This document shows positions 29,357-37,897 of a DNA stretch of 64,000 nt, in pieces. The notes beneath the pieces are model-generated. The model was not told the DNA's origin. It saw only the letters and a list, made by a program, of their open reading frames with translations, and ran no database searches. Position numbers and translations under genes: made by a program. Source of the DNA: VRUE01 sp963788975 (lineage in GTDB: Bacteria; Actinomycetota; Thermoleophilia; Solirubrobacterales; 70-9). Each line of letters starts with the position of its first letter. The stretch's first letter is position 1. Location of the stretch: assembly GCA_963788975.1 (NCBI GenBank), contig CAWBIJ010000004.1:1550001-1614000 (forward strand), read 5' to 3'.

Positions 29357-30565
29357 TCAAGCCAGCGTGCAGCGGGCCTGGTAGATCGAGAGAAAGCCGT
29401 TCTCGAAGCCGTTGCGCGCCATGCGCAGGTAGAGGCGCCAGACGCGGACCCGTTCGGGGCCGGCGAGGCGGACCGCGTCGTCGAGGTTCTCGTCAAGGCG
29501 GCGGGCCCAGTGGCGCAGCGTCTCGGCGTAGTCGGCGCCGAACTCCTCGACGTGGCGGGTGACGAAGCCGGCCCGCTCCAGCGCCAGCAGCACCCGCGAG
29601 AGGTGCAGCGGTTCGGCGTCGGGGAAGACGTAGCGCTCCGAGAAGGGCCCGGCATCGGGGTCGGTGTGGCGGAGGCGGGCGATGCCGTGGTTGAGCAGCC
29701 GCCCGCCCGGCTCCAGCAGGCCGGCCAGGGTGCGGGCGTAGACGTCGATCTGCGCCGCGCCGACGTGCTCGACCATGCCGATACTGGCGATCGCGTCGAA
29801 GCGCTCGCCGGCCAGGTCGCGGTAGTCCATGACGCGGATCTCGACCCGGTCGGCGACCCCGGCGGCCTCGGCCCGCTGCCGCGCCCGCTCGGCCTGGGGA
29901 GGGGAGAGGGTGATGCCGAGCACCCTGGCGCCGTGCCGGGTCGCCGCCCAGAGCGGGAAGCTGCCCCAGCCGCAGCCGACGTCGAGCACCCGCTCACCCT
30001 CTTTCAGCGCCAGCTTGCGGGCGACCATCTCGAGCTTCTCCTCCTGCGCCTCCTCCAGCGCCTCGGCGCCGCGCGAGAAGATCGCGCAGCTGTAGGTCAT
30101 CGAGTCGTCGAGGAAGAGCGAGAAGAACTCGTTGGAGACGTCGTAGTGGTGGCGGACCGCCTCGGCGTCGCGCTCCTTCGTGTGGCGGTGGCCGCTCGGC
30201 CGTAGCTCGGCGGCGGGCCGGCGCGGCGGCCTGGCGAGGCCGGCAGCCCGCACCGCGCCGAGCAGCAGCCGCGCCTTGTCACCGCTCTCCAGCGGCGGCG
30301 CCTCCCAGCTGTCGAGCAGCCCGATCACCGCGTCGATGTCGTCGACCTCGATCTCACCGCTGACATAGGCGCGGCCCAGCCCCAGCTGTCCGGGCGCCAG
30401 CAGCGCGTGGGCGGCGGCGCGCGGCGAACGCACGTAGAAAGTCGGCCCGGAATCGCCGGATGTGACCGGCAGCTGCGTCCCGTCCCAGAACTCGACCGCG
30501 AAGGGTCGCTCGGGGACTCGCCCTTCGATCTCGCGACGCAGTCTCGCGGTGCTCGCAAAAGGCAT
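29357..30565 (-). CDS. Cyclopropane-fatty-acyl-phospholipid synthase family methyltransferase
   Basis: 402 residues from ATG 30565. The SAM domain shows HHYDVSNEFFSLFLDDSMTYS (CFA signature), VLDVGCGWGSFPLW (motif I), GITLSPPQ and SIGMVEHVG (active-site Glu-His), ending NGFENGFLSIYQ. The N-terminal about 120 residues form the usual CFA lipid-binding domain. It methylates unsaturated acyl chains of membrane phospholipids to cyclopropane or methyl-branched forms. The divergently placed desaturase at 30636 makes double bonds, so the two genes probably act in one membrane-lipid modification pathway. The shared promoter region is only 70 bases. Confidence 0.9.
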   Translation of the reverse strand: MPFASTARLRREIEGRVPERPFAVEFWDGTQLPVTSGDSGPTFYVRSPRAAAHALLAPGQLGLGRAYVSGEIEVDDIDAVIGLLDSWEAPPLESGDKARLLLGAVRAAGLARPPRRPAAELRPSGHRHTKERDAEAVRHHYDVSNEFFSLFLDDSMTYSCAIFSRGAEALEEAQEEKLEMVARKLALKEGERVLDVGCGWGSFPLWAATRHGARVLGITLSPPQAERARQRAEAAGVADRVEIRVMDYRDLAGERFDAIASIGMVEHVGAAQIDVYARTLAGLLEPGGRLLNHGIARLRHTDPDAGPFSERYVFPDAEPLHLSRVLLALERAGFVTRHVEEFGADYAETLRHWARRLDENLDDAVRLAGPERVRVWRLYLRMARNGFENGFLSIYQARCTLA

Positions 30566-30635
30566 CGGCCCCGACCTTACAACGCGATTGATCGCACGGT
30601 GACATCTTCGCTGATGCGCGGCGTATGATCGTTAT

Positions 30636-31562
30636 GTGGCAGGCGCCGGACCACTCCCATCCGACATCCAGCCGGTCGCGAACGAGACCCGTGACCGCAT
30701 CATCACCGGCCTGGTCACGCTGGTCCCCTTCGTCGCGATCATCTTCGCCGGCTGGCAGGTCTGGGGCAGCGCCCTGCACTGGAGCGACGTCTTCCTCTTC
30801 GTCGGCATGTACCTGCTGACCGGGCTCGGGATCACGGTCGGCTTCCACCGCCATCTCACTCACCGCAGCTTCAAGGCGAAGCGCTGGCTGCACGGCCTGC
30901 TGGCGATCCTCGGCTCGGCGGCGATCGAGGGCCCGGTGATCTCCTGGGTCGCCGACCACCGCAAGCACCACGCCTTCTCCGACGAAGAGGGCGACCCGCA
31001 CAGTCCCCACGTCGACCACGGCCATGGCTGGGGTGGCGCGATGCGCGGCCTCTTCCACGCTCACATGGGCTGGCTCTTCATCCACACCCAGCGCGGCAAC
31101 AAGGAACGCTTCGCGCCCGACCTGATCGAGGACCCGGTGATCAGCTGGGTCGACCGCACCTTCCTGCTCTGGGCGATCCTCGGTCTCCTCCTCCCCTTCG
31201 CCCTCGGCTGGGTGATCGGCGGCACCCTGTTCGCGGGACTCACCGGCCTGCTCTGGGGTGGCCTCGTCCGCATCTTCGTCCTCCACCACTTCACCTACAG
31301 CATCAACTCGCTCTGCCACGTCTTCGGCAGCCGCGACTTCGAGACCGGCGACGAGTCGCGCAACCTCGCTCTGATCGCCCTGCCCACCATGGGCGAGGCC
31401 TGGCACAACAACCACCACGCCTTCCCGACTTCCGCCGTCCACGGCCTCGGCCGCTGGCAGCTGGACGTCTCGGCGATCGTGATCGACACCCTCGAGCGCT
31501 TCGGCCTGGTCTGGGATGTCGTCCGAGTTTCTCCCGACCGCATAGCTGCCAAGGCCGCCTGA
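30636..31562 (+). CDS. Membrane fatty-acid (acyl-CoA type) desaturase
   Basis: 308 residues, GTG start. Di-iron integral membrane desaturase with three His boxes: GFHRHLTHRSF (about 70-80), DHRKHHAFSD (about 108-117) and EAWHNNHHAFP (about 253-263). Paired TM segments lie around 22-42, 50-70, 175-195 and 200-215. The boxes are of the delta-9 stearoyl-CoA desaturase class; an additional HHFTYSINSLCH motif near residue 217 is also typical. It introduces a double bond in saturated acyl chains using O2 and an electron donor not encoded nearby. Divergent from the cyclopropane synthase gene. Confidence 0.93.
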   Translation: MAGAGPLPSDIQPVANETRDRIITGLVTLVPFVAIIFAGWQVWGSALHWSDVFLFVGMYLLTGLGITVGFHRHLTHRSFKAKRWLHGLLAILGSAAIEGPVISWVADHRKHHAFSDEEGDPHSPHVDHGHGWGGAMRGLFHAHMGWLFIHTQRGNKERFAPDLIEDPVISWVDRTFLLWAILGLLLPFALGWVIGGTLFAGLTGLLWGGLVRIFVLHHFTYSINSLCHVFGSRDFETGDESRNLALIALPTMGEAWHNNHHAFPTSAVHGLGRWQLDVSAIVIDTLERFGLVWDVVRVSPDRIAAKAA

Positions 31563-31571
31563 CCTAGTCGG

Positions 31572-33938
31572 TCAAGGCGCTTCCGGGGATTCGAACCAGT
31601 CGATCCAGCCGTTGCAGGCGTCAGATAGCGCGACGATCCGGCGCGGCTCGGCACGGACGGCGACGAGATCGCCTAGACGCGCCTTCCCTTCGTAGCCGCT
31701 GAGGCGCTGCAGTGTGCTCGGCTCCTCCGCGTCGATCGTGAAGCGGACCGGGCCGCCGACACTCTCGATCACGCCTGCCGGCCAGTACTGACCGTCGCTG
31801 GCGAGACTGATCGTGCTCGGGCGCTGCCCGTCCAGCGCCGCCTTCAGCGGCTGGCGGAAGCCCGGCGCGCTGAGGGTCAGCTCGAAGGGGGAGAAGTACT
31901 GCAGCGAGAGCCGCCAGCGTCCGGTCGGCAGGCGCAGCCTCTGTGCTGCGCTCTCGCCGGTCTCCAGCGTGGCGTCGGGGCTCCAGCGCGCCTTGGTCCC
32001 GATCGCCGGCGCCGGGAAGAGCGAAGCGCGGCCCGGGCTGGCGAGGAGGATGCGAATCTCCGGCGAGGCGCATGGCGCCGCCGCCGCCGGCTCGGTCCCC
32101 TCGAGCAGGACGTGGCGGTCCTCCGGCGTCGGCCCCTGGCGTTCCCAGAGCAGGTAGGAGTCGGTGGCGGCGACGCGCCTGAAGTTGGGCGGCGCCTGGC
32201 TGTTCCACTCGGCTCGCCCGGTCACGACATAGGGGACTCGGTCGAGGGTCGCGGTCGAGAAGGAGTCGAAGTCGATCGGGCTGTAGGCGTCGCCGGTGTC
32301 GAACGGCTTTTCGGGGTTCTGGTTCACCTCCGAGTCGGGGAACTCGACCAGCGGCACGTGGGTGTCGGCTTCGAGCAGCTCGTACGCCGCGTAGCGGTCC
32401 TGGCCCGCGTAGAGGACCTTCTCTCCCTGCAGGGTCGGGAAGAAGGCGCGCAGCTCGGCGCCGTGTCCCGGCGGCCCGACCGGCGCGTCGCGCAGCGCCA
32501 GGAAGCTCGAGTAGGCGGCGCCACCGATGAAGGCGACGGCCAGGACAGTCCAGCCCACACGCACCACCCCCTGCGCGTTCGCTGTTTCCCCTGCTTGGTA
32601 CGAGGAAGAGCGAACGCGCTCAGGACGAAGTCCCGAGAGCAGCGGCCGGATCGCGACCAGCATCGCCAGCGGGGCGGCGATCATCAGCGCCTTCGCCTGC
32701 GAGTACTCGCCGCTGAATGGCAGCGAGGCGAGGTAGAGCGCCGCGCAGGCGCCGAGCGCGATCGGCACGGCCAGGTCGCGCACGCGCACCCACCAAGCGA
32801 TTCCAGCGACCACCGCCAAAACCGCCACCGCTCCCGCCAGGCCGGTGAGCTGCGCCCCGCCGACGGCGTCTAGCCGGTAGTTGGAGGTCGGCCAGATCCC
32901 CAGCGCCTCGATCGGCGAGACGGGGCCGTAGGTGTTGCTCCCGGCCACCCGGTTGAAGCCGTGGACGAAGCCGAACGGCCCGACCAGGACCGTCACCGCG
33001 CCCAGTCCCGCCAGCACCAGCACCCCGATCAGCACCGCCGGCCGCAGCAGGAAGCGCAGCAGCGCCCGCGGCGACAGAGCGCGGCGCACCTCTGGCAGGG
33101 TGAGGCTCCAGAGCGCCAGGATCGCCAGCGGCCAGGCTAGTCCGGCGAAGCTGTAGGCGAAGAAGGCACCGCCGAGCAGGGCGAGGTAGGGGAGAGCGAA
33201 GAGCAGCTTCGGCCAGGCGCCTGTGGGCGGGCGGCCGGGATCGCGCAGCGCCAGCGCGAAGGCGAGCACGAGCAACGCCTCGGCGGTCTCCTTGAAGGCG
33301 CCCTGGGCGAAGTAGGAGGCGGCGAGGTAGGTGGTGGCGACCAGCGTCGCGGCGAGAATGCGGCGCAGGGCGCCGAGCTCGCGCAGGGCCGCCAGCGCGG
33401 TGAGCGCGGTCAGCAGCCCGATCGCGAGGATCTGGCCCACGAACGCCTGCCCGAGGCCGATCCCGGGCACCGCCGCGACCGCGGCGGCGAGCCCGTGCGG
33501 CCCCAGCGGGTAGCCGGCTTCCGGCGCCGGCCCCAGCCCGCTGCGCAGCCACTCGGCCCAGGCCAGGTGCAGGCCGAGGTCGTTGTTGAAGCCCTGGCCG
33601 AGGAAGCCCCAGCGCCCGCTCACGGCGAACGGGATCGAGAGGACGAGGGCGCCGACGAGCGTCACCGCCAGGCTCTGCCCCAGCGCGTCGGCCCCCCTGT
33701 AGGGGAGGCGACGGCAGACGAGCACGGCGGCGACGAGCAGGGCGACCAGGCCCAGGGTCGCGGTCGTCGAGTGCCCCGGCGCCCGTGCCAGCGCACCGGT
33801 GACGGTGAGGATCGCGGCGAAACCTACCGCGGGCTCCAGCCAGCTCCACTCCCGCCTGCCGGCGAGGGAGAGCACGGCCCGCCCGACCAGCAGTGAGGCG
33901 GCGCAGATCAGCGCGGCCGAGGCGTAGGTCGCGATCAT
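31572..33938 (-). CDS. Large polytopic membrane protein, GT-C glycosyltransferase-like
   Basis: 788 residues from ATG 33938. Residues about 1-500 contain roughly a dozen hydrophobic helices; an early extracytoplasmic loop has FNNDLGLHLAWAEWL, which resembles the acidic loop of GT-C enzymes. The C-terminal about 270 residues are a soluble extracytoplasmic domain (VLYAGQDRYAAYELLEAD ... QYWPAGVIESVGG) with beta-rich character. Related proteins are predicted polyprenol-dependent glycosyltransferases or arabinofuranosyltransferase-like, but I cannot assign a substrate. It ends near the desaturase, convergent to it, with a TGACCTAGTCGGTCA palindrome at 31561. Confidence 0.65.
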   Translation of the reverse strand: MIATYASAALICAASLLVGRAVLSLAGRREWSWLEPAVGFAAILTVTGALARAPGHSTTATLGLVALLVAAVLVCRRLPYRGADALGQSLAVTLVGALVLSIPFAVSGRWGFLGQGFNNDLGLHLAWAEWLRSGLGPAPEAGYPLGPHGLAAAVAAVPGIGLGQAFVGQILAIGLLTALTALAALRELGALRRILAATLVATTYLAASYFAQGAFKETAEALLVLAFALALRDPGRPPTGAWPKLLFALPYLALLGGAFFAYSFAGLAWPLAILALWSLTLPEVRRALSPRALLRFLLRPAVLIGVLVLAGLGAVTVLVGPFGFVHGFNRVAGSNTYGPVSPIEALGIWPTSNYRLDAVGGAQLTGLAGAVAVLAVVAGIAWWVRVRDLAVPIALGACAALYLASLPFSGEYSQAKALMIAAPLAMLVAIRPLLSGLRPERVRSSSYQAGETANAQGVVRVGWTVLAVAFIGGAAYSSFLALRDAPVGPPGHGAELRAFFPTLQGEKVLYAGQDRYAAYELLEADTHVPLVEFPDSEVNQNPEKPFDTGDAYSPIDFDSFSTATLDRVPYVVTGRAEWNSQAPPNFRRVAATDSYLLWERQGPTPEDRHVLLEGTEPAAAAPCASPEIRILLASPGRASLFPAPAIGTKARWSPDATLETGESAAQRLRLPTGRWRLSLQYFSPFELTLSAPGFRQPLKAALDGQRPSTISLASDGQYWPAGVIESVGGPVRFTIDAEEPSTLQRLSGYEGKARLGDLVAVRAEPRRIVALSDACNGWIDWFESPEAP

Positions 33939-33969
33939 CGGTGGCGCAGCCTATGACCTGCGCCAGGCC

Positions 33970-34689
33970 TCAGTACTTCTCGGCGCCGCGCTCCAGCGTC
34001 TCGCGCAGGTTCTCGCCGCACAGCGGATGCTCGTGCCCGGCGCCAACCAGCCGCGGCTCCAGCGCCGCCAATCGGCGCAGCGACTCCTTCGCCTTCGCGT
34101 GGTCCCAGGCCCAGGCGGGGTGAGGGACACTCGCCTCGCCCTCAGGCAGCGGCCGCAGCCGCGCCGAGTCGACGAAGTAGACGACGTCGCTGACCAGCGC
34201 CACGCGGTCGCGCTCCCGCCACAGCCCGATCAGCCCCGGCGCGTGGCCGGGGAAGTGCAGGACGCGGAAGCCAGCCACCTCATCGCCCTCCGAAACCGTG
34301 CCGGCGATCTTCACCGCGCCGCCGTCCCAGCGCCGCAGCAGCGTCGGGTAGATCCAGCGCACCGGCGCCACCGGCAGCTGCGAGAGGTCCATGTAGGGGG
34401 CGATCGAAGCGTCGCCTTCGGCGTCGGCAACCTCGTCGGGGTGGCAGAGGACCGGCACTCCGGCTGCGGCCATCGCCGCCGCGGTGCCGCGATGATCGGC
34501 ATGGGCGTGGCCGAGCACGACCCGCTTGATCCCGCCCAGCTGCTCGCCCGCCGCCTTCGCCTTCTTCGTCATCGACTTGGTGCCAGCGTCGAACTGAACC
34601 ACGCCGTCGCCGTCCTCGATGAAGTAGACGTTCATCGCCTTGCGGAAATCCCCCTGCAACAGCCAGACGCCCTCGGCAATCTCCTCCAT
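33970..34689 (-). CDS. MBL-fold metallohydrolase
   Basis: 239 residues. ATG at 34689 gives MEEIAEGVWLLQG, the usual first strand of glyoxalase II/lactonase-like proteins. VVLGHAHADHRG is the HxHxDH zinc motif, LHFPGHAPGLIGL the next His, LVSDVVYF the bridging Asp and GAGHEHPLCGEN the final His. The frame runs upstream to 35190 but overlaps the opposite-strand stress protein and is not coding. Unlike the hydrolase at 4033 this copy is intact. Substrate unknown. Confidence 0.88.
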   Translation of the reverse strand: MEEIAEGVWLLQGDFRKAMNVYFIEDGDGVVQFDAGTKSMTKKAKAAGEQLGGIKRVVLGHAHADHRGTAAAMAAAGVPVLCHPDEVADAEGDASIAPYMDLSQLPVAPVRWIYPTLLRRWDGGAVKIAGTVSEGDEVAGFRVLHFPGHAPGLIGLWRERDRVALVSDVVYFVDSARLRPLPEGEASVPHPAWAWDHAKAKESLRRLAALEPRLVGAGHEHPLCGENLRETLERGAEKY

Positions 34690-34730
34690 GGCCACCAGCT
34701 TATGGATGCCGGCTCTGATGAGATAGACCG

Positions 34731-34883
34731 ATGCCGCTGCTGTGGAAGATCGGGATGGCGATCCTGGTTGCCTGCCTCGTCGCCTCGATGGCGATCGCGA
34801 TCGTTCGTCTCGCGACGACGCCCACCGAGGTCGGCGGGGAAGTCTTCCTCGACCCAGCGGTCGACACCCGCCCCCGGCGCTAG
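34731..34883 (+). CDS. Small single-TM protein
   Basis: A 50-residue frame starting MPLLWKIGMAI with one hydrophobic helix (about residues 5-26) and a short outside tail ending DTRPRR. It lies 40 bases from the divergent hydrolase start and 40 bases before the universal stress protein, whose ribosome site follows its stop. No family is recognised; coding is inferred from composition and fit. Confidence 0.5.
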   Translation: MPLLWKIGMAILVACLVASMAIAIVRLATTPTEVGGEVFLDPAVDTRPRR

Positions 34884-34923
34884 TATCAGCGCCGTTCGGC
34901 GACCGAGCGGAAGGAGGCGGTTT

Positions 34924-35367
34924 TTGTTCACTCGCATCGTGGTTGGAACCGATGGGTCGGAGACCGCCAGCGAGGCCGTGAGCAGGGCCGTTGAGGTCGC
35001 CAAGCTCGCGGGCGCCCAGCTCGACATCGTCAGCGCTTACGAGCCGATCTCCAAACGGCGGGTCGAGGCCGAGCAGGAAGGCGCCCCGGCCGACGTCCAG
35101 CACGAGATCAATGCCCGTGAGGACGTCAATCTGGTCCTCGAGGCGGCCGCCGCGAAAGCCAAGCAGGACGGGGTCGAGGTCCAGACCCACCCGGTCGAGG
35201 CCAATCCTGCCGACGCGATCCTCGAGGTCGCCGAGAAGATCGGCGCCGACCTGATCGTGGTCGGCAACAAGGGGATGACTGGCGCCCGACGCTTTCTACT
35301 CGGCAGCGTCCCCAACAACGTCTCCCATCACGCGCCCTGCAGCGTGATGATCGTCCGCACGACCTAG
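34924..35367 (+). CDS. Universal stress protein (UspA family)
   Basis: 147 residues. The start is a TTG at 34924, decided by a strong AAGGAGG at 34911-34917; homologues begin FTRIVVGTDGSE. The ATP-binding signature G-2x-G-9x-G(S) is present near the C-terminus as VGNKGMTGARRFLLGS, and DADLIVVG-like GADLIVVGN and HAPCSVMIVR are typical. Such proteins bind ATP and help survival under stress. The frame extends upstream to 34027 but only as the complement of the hydrolase gene. Confidence 0.93.
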   Translation: MFTRIVVGTDGSETASEAVSRAVEVAKLAGAQLDIVSAYEPISKRRVEAEQEGAPADVQHEINAREDVNLVLEAAAAKAKQDGVEVQTHPVEANPADAILEVAEKIGADLIVVGNKGMTGARRFLLGSVPNNVSHHAPCSVMIVRTT

Positions 35368-35371
35368 CGCC

Positions 35372-36712
35372 TCAGGACAAGGGATCTGTCGCCGCGCCAG
35401 CGTCGATCAGGCCTGCGCCCTGTCGTGTGGCCGGCAGGCCGAGGTCGCGCGCGGTCCGGCGCAGGCGGCGCAGGACCGCGGTGGGCGAGGGGTCCTTGCC
35501 GAGCAGGCCGGAGGCGATCACGAGGGCAGCGACGGCCGAGGCGTGCGAAGCCGCCATCGAGGTGCCGACGTAGCTGCCGGGCTCGCCGAAGCGGCGCGGG
35601 TTGTGGCCGCGCAGAGTCACCTGGAAGATCGGGCGCATCGAAACCGAGGGGCAGCCTGGCGCCGGCCGGCCGCCTCCCGGAGCCAGCAGGTCCACCTTGT
35701 CGCCGCCCAGCGAGTAGTCGCCGAGGCAGCCGCCCTCGGTGGTGCCGCCGACGCCGATCGTGTGCGGACCGGTGGCGGGAGGAGCGACGCACGACTCGGC
35801 ACCGAGGTTCCCGATCGAGGCCACGGTCACCACGCCCCGGCTGTGCGCCTGCCGCAGCGCTTCGTCGACGCTGGGCACTCGCTTGCCGCAGCCGAAGTTG
35901 AAGCTCATGTTGATCACGTCGGCCCCCGCCGCGGTTGCGAACCGGATCCCCCGGGCGATGTCATCGGCCTCACCGCGGCCGAACTCATCGAGGACGCGGA
36001 CCGGCAGCAGCTTTGCCCGGTAGGCGATCCCGGCCAGGCCGATGCCGTTGTTCGTCTTCTCGCCGATCGTGCCGGCGACGTGGGTCCCGTGCCCGTTCAG
36101 GTCTAGCGGCAGCAGGTCGCCGTCGACGAAGTCGCGGCCCTTCGCGAACTGCCCCGCGGTGAAGTCCGGGCTGCGCCGGAACTCGCTGCCGAGGGAGCGG
36201 TAGGCGACGCCGGTGTCGAGCACGGCGACGGTAACGCCGTCGCCGCCGGGTCGGCCGGCGGCGCTTAGGTTCCCCCATGCCCCAACCACGTCGATGCCGC
36301 CGGGGGAGACCGGGAGCAGGGGGGTGGTGCTGCCCTCCCAGGGCAGGAAGCTCCACTGCTTCGCGACCCAGCCGCCTGGCGGCTCCGGCGGGCTGCTGAG
36401 ACCGCCGGGGTCGTTGGGGATCTCGGGTGGGGCTTGCGACTGCGTCGCTGAGGCGGTGGCGATGTGGTTGGGCTCGGCGTAGGCGACCCGCGGATTGCGC
36501 CGCAGCGCTCTCGCGGCCTCCAGCACGCCGGCGCCGGCCGGCAGCCGCACCGTTCGCCCGGGCCGCTGGCCCTCGAGCTTGACGATCAGCTGGTTGGGCG
36601 CGAAGCCGCGCGCCGCCGCGACTCCCGTCGCCGCCTCGGCGCCCACGGGGAGGCCGAGCAGCGCGAGCGCGGGCAGGGTCACGGCGGTCCAGTTCCTGAG
36701 GCGTCTTTTCAT
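35372..36712 (-). CDS. Secreted S8 subtilisin-like serine protease
   Basis: About 446 residues from ATG 36712 (a TTG at 36742 would add ten). A signal peptide (WTAVTLPALALLGLPVGAEA) is followed by a short I9-like propeptide (ANQLIVKLEGQRPGR-type segment) and the catalytic domain: VAVLDTGVAY (Asp), NGHGTHVAGTIG (His), and GTSMAASHASAVAALV (Ser). The oxyanion Asn lies in NMSFNFGCG. The catalytic triad is complete, so an active extracellular protease is expected. Convergent with the universal stress protein. Confidence 0.93.
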   Translation of the reverse strand: MKRRLRNWTAVTLPALALLGLPVGAEAATGVAAARGFAPNQLIVKLEGQRPGRTVRLPAGAGVLEAARALRRNPRVAYAEPNHIATASATQSQAPPEIPNDPGGLSSPPEPPGGWVAKQWSFLPWEGSTTPLLPVSPGGIDVVGAWGNLSAAGRPGGDGVTVAVLDTGVAYRSLGSEFRRSPDFTAGQFAKGRDFVDGDLLPLDLNGHGTHVAGTIGEKTNNGIGLAGIAYRAKLLPVRVLDEFGRGEADDIARGIRFATAAGADVINMSFNFGCGKRVPSVDEALRQAHSRGVVTVASIGNLGAESCVAPPATGPHTIGVGGTTEGGCLGDYSLGGDKVDLLAPGGGRPAPGCPSVSMRPIFQVTLRGHNPRRFGEPGSYVGTSMAASHASAVAALVIASGLLGKDPSPTAVLRRLRRTARDLGLPATRQGAGLIDAGAATDPLS

Positions 36713-36806
36713 CCAGTTCCGAAGCCGCGTAATTCCCTGCAACTGAGCGAGCCATCATCTAACACCACGGCGCCGTTGAAGTTGCCGGTGGCAGATACTT
36801 GGGCGG

Positions 36807-37274
36807 ATGGCGGACGACCCGGACACCCGCACGCACGAGCGCCTGATGGCGCTGGCAGTCGAGGAGGCGCGCCGCGCCGAGCGCCACGGCGACGTCCCGA
36901 TCGGCGCCGTCGTCGCTCGCGGCGGCGAGCCGCTCGCCGTCGCGGGCAATGAGCGCGAGCTGCGCCGCGACCCCACCGCCCACGCCGAGGTGCTCGCGAT
37001 TCGCGCCGCCGCCGAGGCACTCGGCGGCTGGCGCCTACCGGAGACGACCCTCTATGTGACGCTCGAGCCCTGCGCGATGTGCGCCGGGGCGATCGTCCTC
37101 GCTCGCATCCCCACGGTCGTCTACGGCGCCGCCGACCCCAAGGCCGGCGCTGCCGGCAGCGTCCTCGACGTCCTCGCCGAGTCCGCCCTCAACCACCGCC
37201 CGGCGGTGACCGGCGGCATCCTCGAGGCCGAGTGCGCCGCCCTGCTCTCCGACTTCTTCGCCTCCCGCCGCTGA
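36807..37274 (+). CDS. tadA: tRNA-specific adenosine deaminase
   Basis: 155 residues. Converts A34 to inosine in tRNA-Arg(ACG). Zinc deaminase motifs: PTAHAEVLAIR (HAE) and TLEPCAMCAGAIVLARI (PCxxC), then VVYGAADPKAGAAGS, the TadA-specific tRNA-recognition region. The gene precedes a tRNA-Ser by 29 bases, a common arrangement. ATG at 36807. Confidence 0.93.
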   Translation: MADDPDTRTHERLMALAVEEARRAERHGDVPIGAVVARGGEPLAVAGNERELRRDPTAHAEVLAIRAAAEALGGWRLPETTLYVTLEPCAMCAGAIVLARIPTVVYGAADPKAGAAGSVLDVLAESALNHRPAVTGGILEAECAALLSDFFASRR

Positions 37275-37303
37275 GCTGAGCCAATACCCTTCGGTGGACT
37301 CCC

Positions 37304-37393
37304 GGAGAGGTGTCCGAGTGGCTTAAGGAGCGCGACTGGAAATCGCGTGGGCGGGGTTAACCCGCCTCGTGGGTTCGAATCCCACCCTCTCCG
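37304..37393 (+). tRNA. tRNA-Ser(GGA)
   Basis: A class II tRNA. Acceptor GGAGAGG/CCTCTCC, D-arm GAGTGGCTTAAGG, anticodon stem CGCGACT..GGA..AATCGCG with anticodon GGA, a long variable arm (GGCGGGGTTAACCCGCC) and T-arm GTGGGTTCGAATCCCAC. The CCA end is not encoded. A short TGACTTCTAGGTCA hairpin follows. Confidence 0.95.
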
Positions 37394-37410
37394 TCTCCCT
37401 GACTTCTAGG

Positions 37411-37647
37411 TCAGACGTGTCGTCTGCGCTGCTTGACTGGGCGCTGAGTCGGCGCGAAGAGGCTTTCTCGTAGTGCCACCAAGGGCACGATCAGCCCAAC
37501 CACGAGCAAAATCGCCACGGAGAGGCCGTAACTCCAGTTCAGAATCTCCGCCGTAGCCCAGACGATCGTTGACGCGATACAGGCAATCCCCATGTAGAAG
37601 AAGAAGTGCCGCAGCGTGTAGATCTTGAGGTCGTTGCGTGGCTCCAT
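37411..37647 (-). CDS. Small membrane protein
   Basis: 78 residues from ATG 37647. Two hydrophobic segments (about 15-33 and 42-60) and a basic C-terminal tail (TQRPVKQRRRHV) predict a cytoplasmic tail after a TM hairpin. It is 6 bases downstream of a similar-sized membrane protein on the same strand and probably shares its transcript. No family recognised. Confidence 0.6.
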   Translation of the reverse strand: MEPRNDLKIYTLRHFFFYMGIACIASTIVWATAEILNWSYGLSVAILLVVGLIVPLVALRESLFAPTQRPVKQRRRHV

Positions 37648-37653
37648 CGCGTC

Positions 37654-37851
37654 TCAGAATAGCGCTCGCAAGATCGTGAAAAGCAAGCCCAGACCGAAGA
37701 GCACGAGCCCGCAGTAGGCGACATATATCGGCCAGTGATCTGTCTCTCCTGTTCGGTGGTGCTGGAAGAGTGCAGCAAGCATTCCCACTGCCGTACCGAG
37801 CGCGAAGAACTGGATCGGCAGGTCCAAGGCGGAGATCGAGGTCGAGGCCAT
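37654..37851 (-). CDS. Small membrane protein
   Basis: 65 residues from ATG 37851. Two hydrophobic segments (about residues 11-28 and 42-63) separated by HHRTGETDHW. First gene of a two-gene unit with the protein that follows. No family recognised. It lies between the tRNA-Ser and the glycosyltransferase on the minus strand. Confidence 0.6.
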   Translation of the reverse strand: MASTSISALDLPIQFFALGTAVGMLAALFQHHRTGETDHWPIYVAYCGLVLFGLGLLFTILRALF

Positions 37852-37897
37852 GCCTCTTCAAGTCCTCAGACCCGAGGACTCTCCCCGGGTCGGCTCG

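Noticed and set aside
34027..34923. N-terminal extension of the universal stress protein
   Set aside because: The upstream frame is the complement of the metallohydrolase; the strong ribosome site before TTG 34924 fixes the start.
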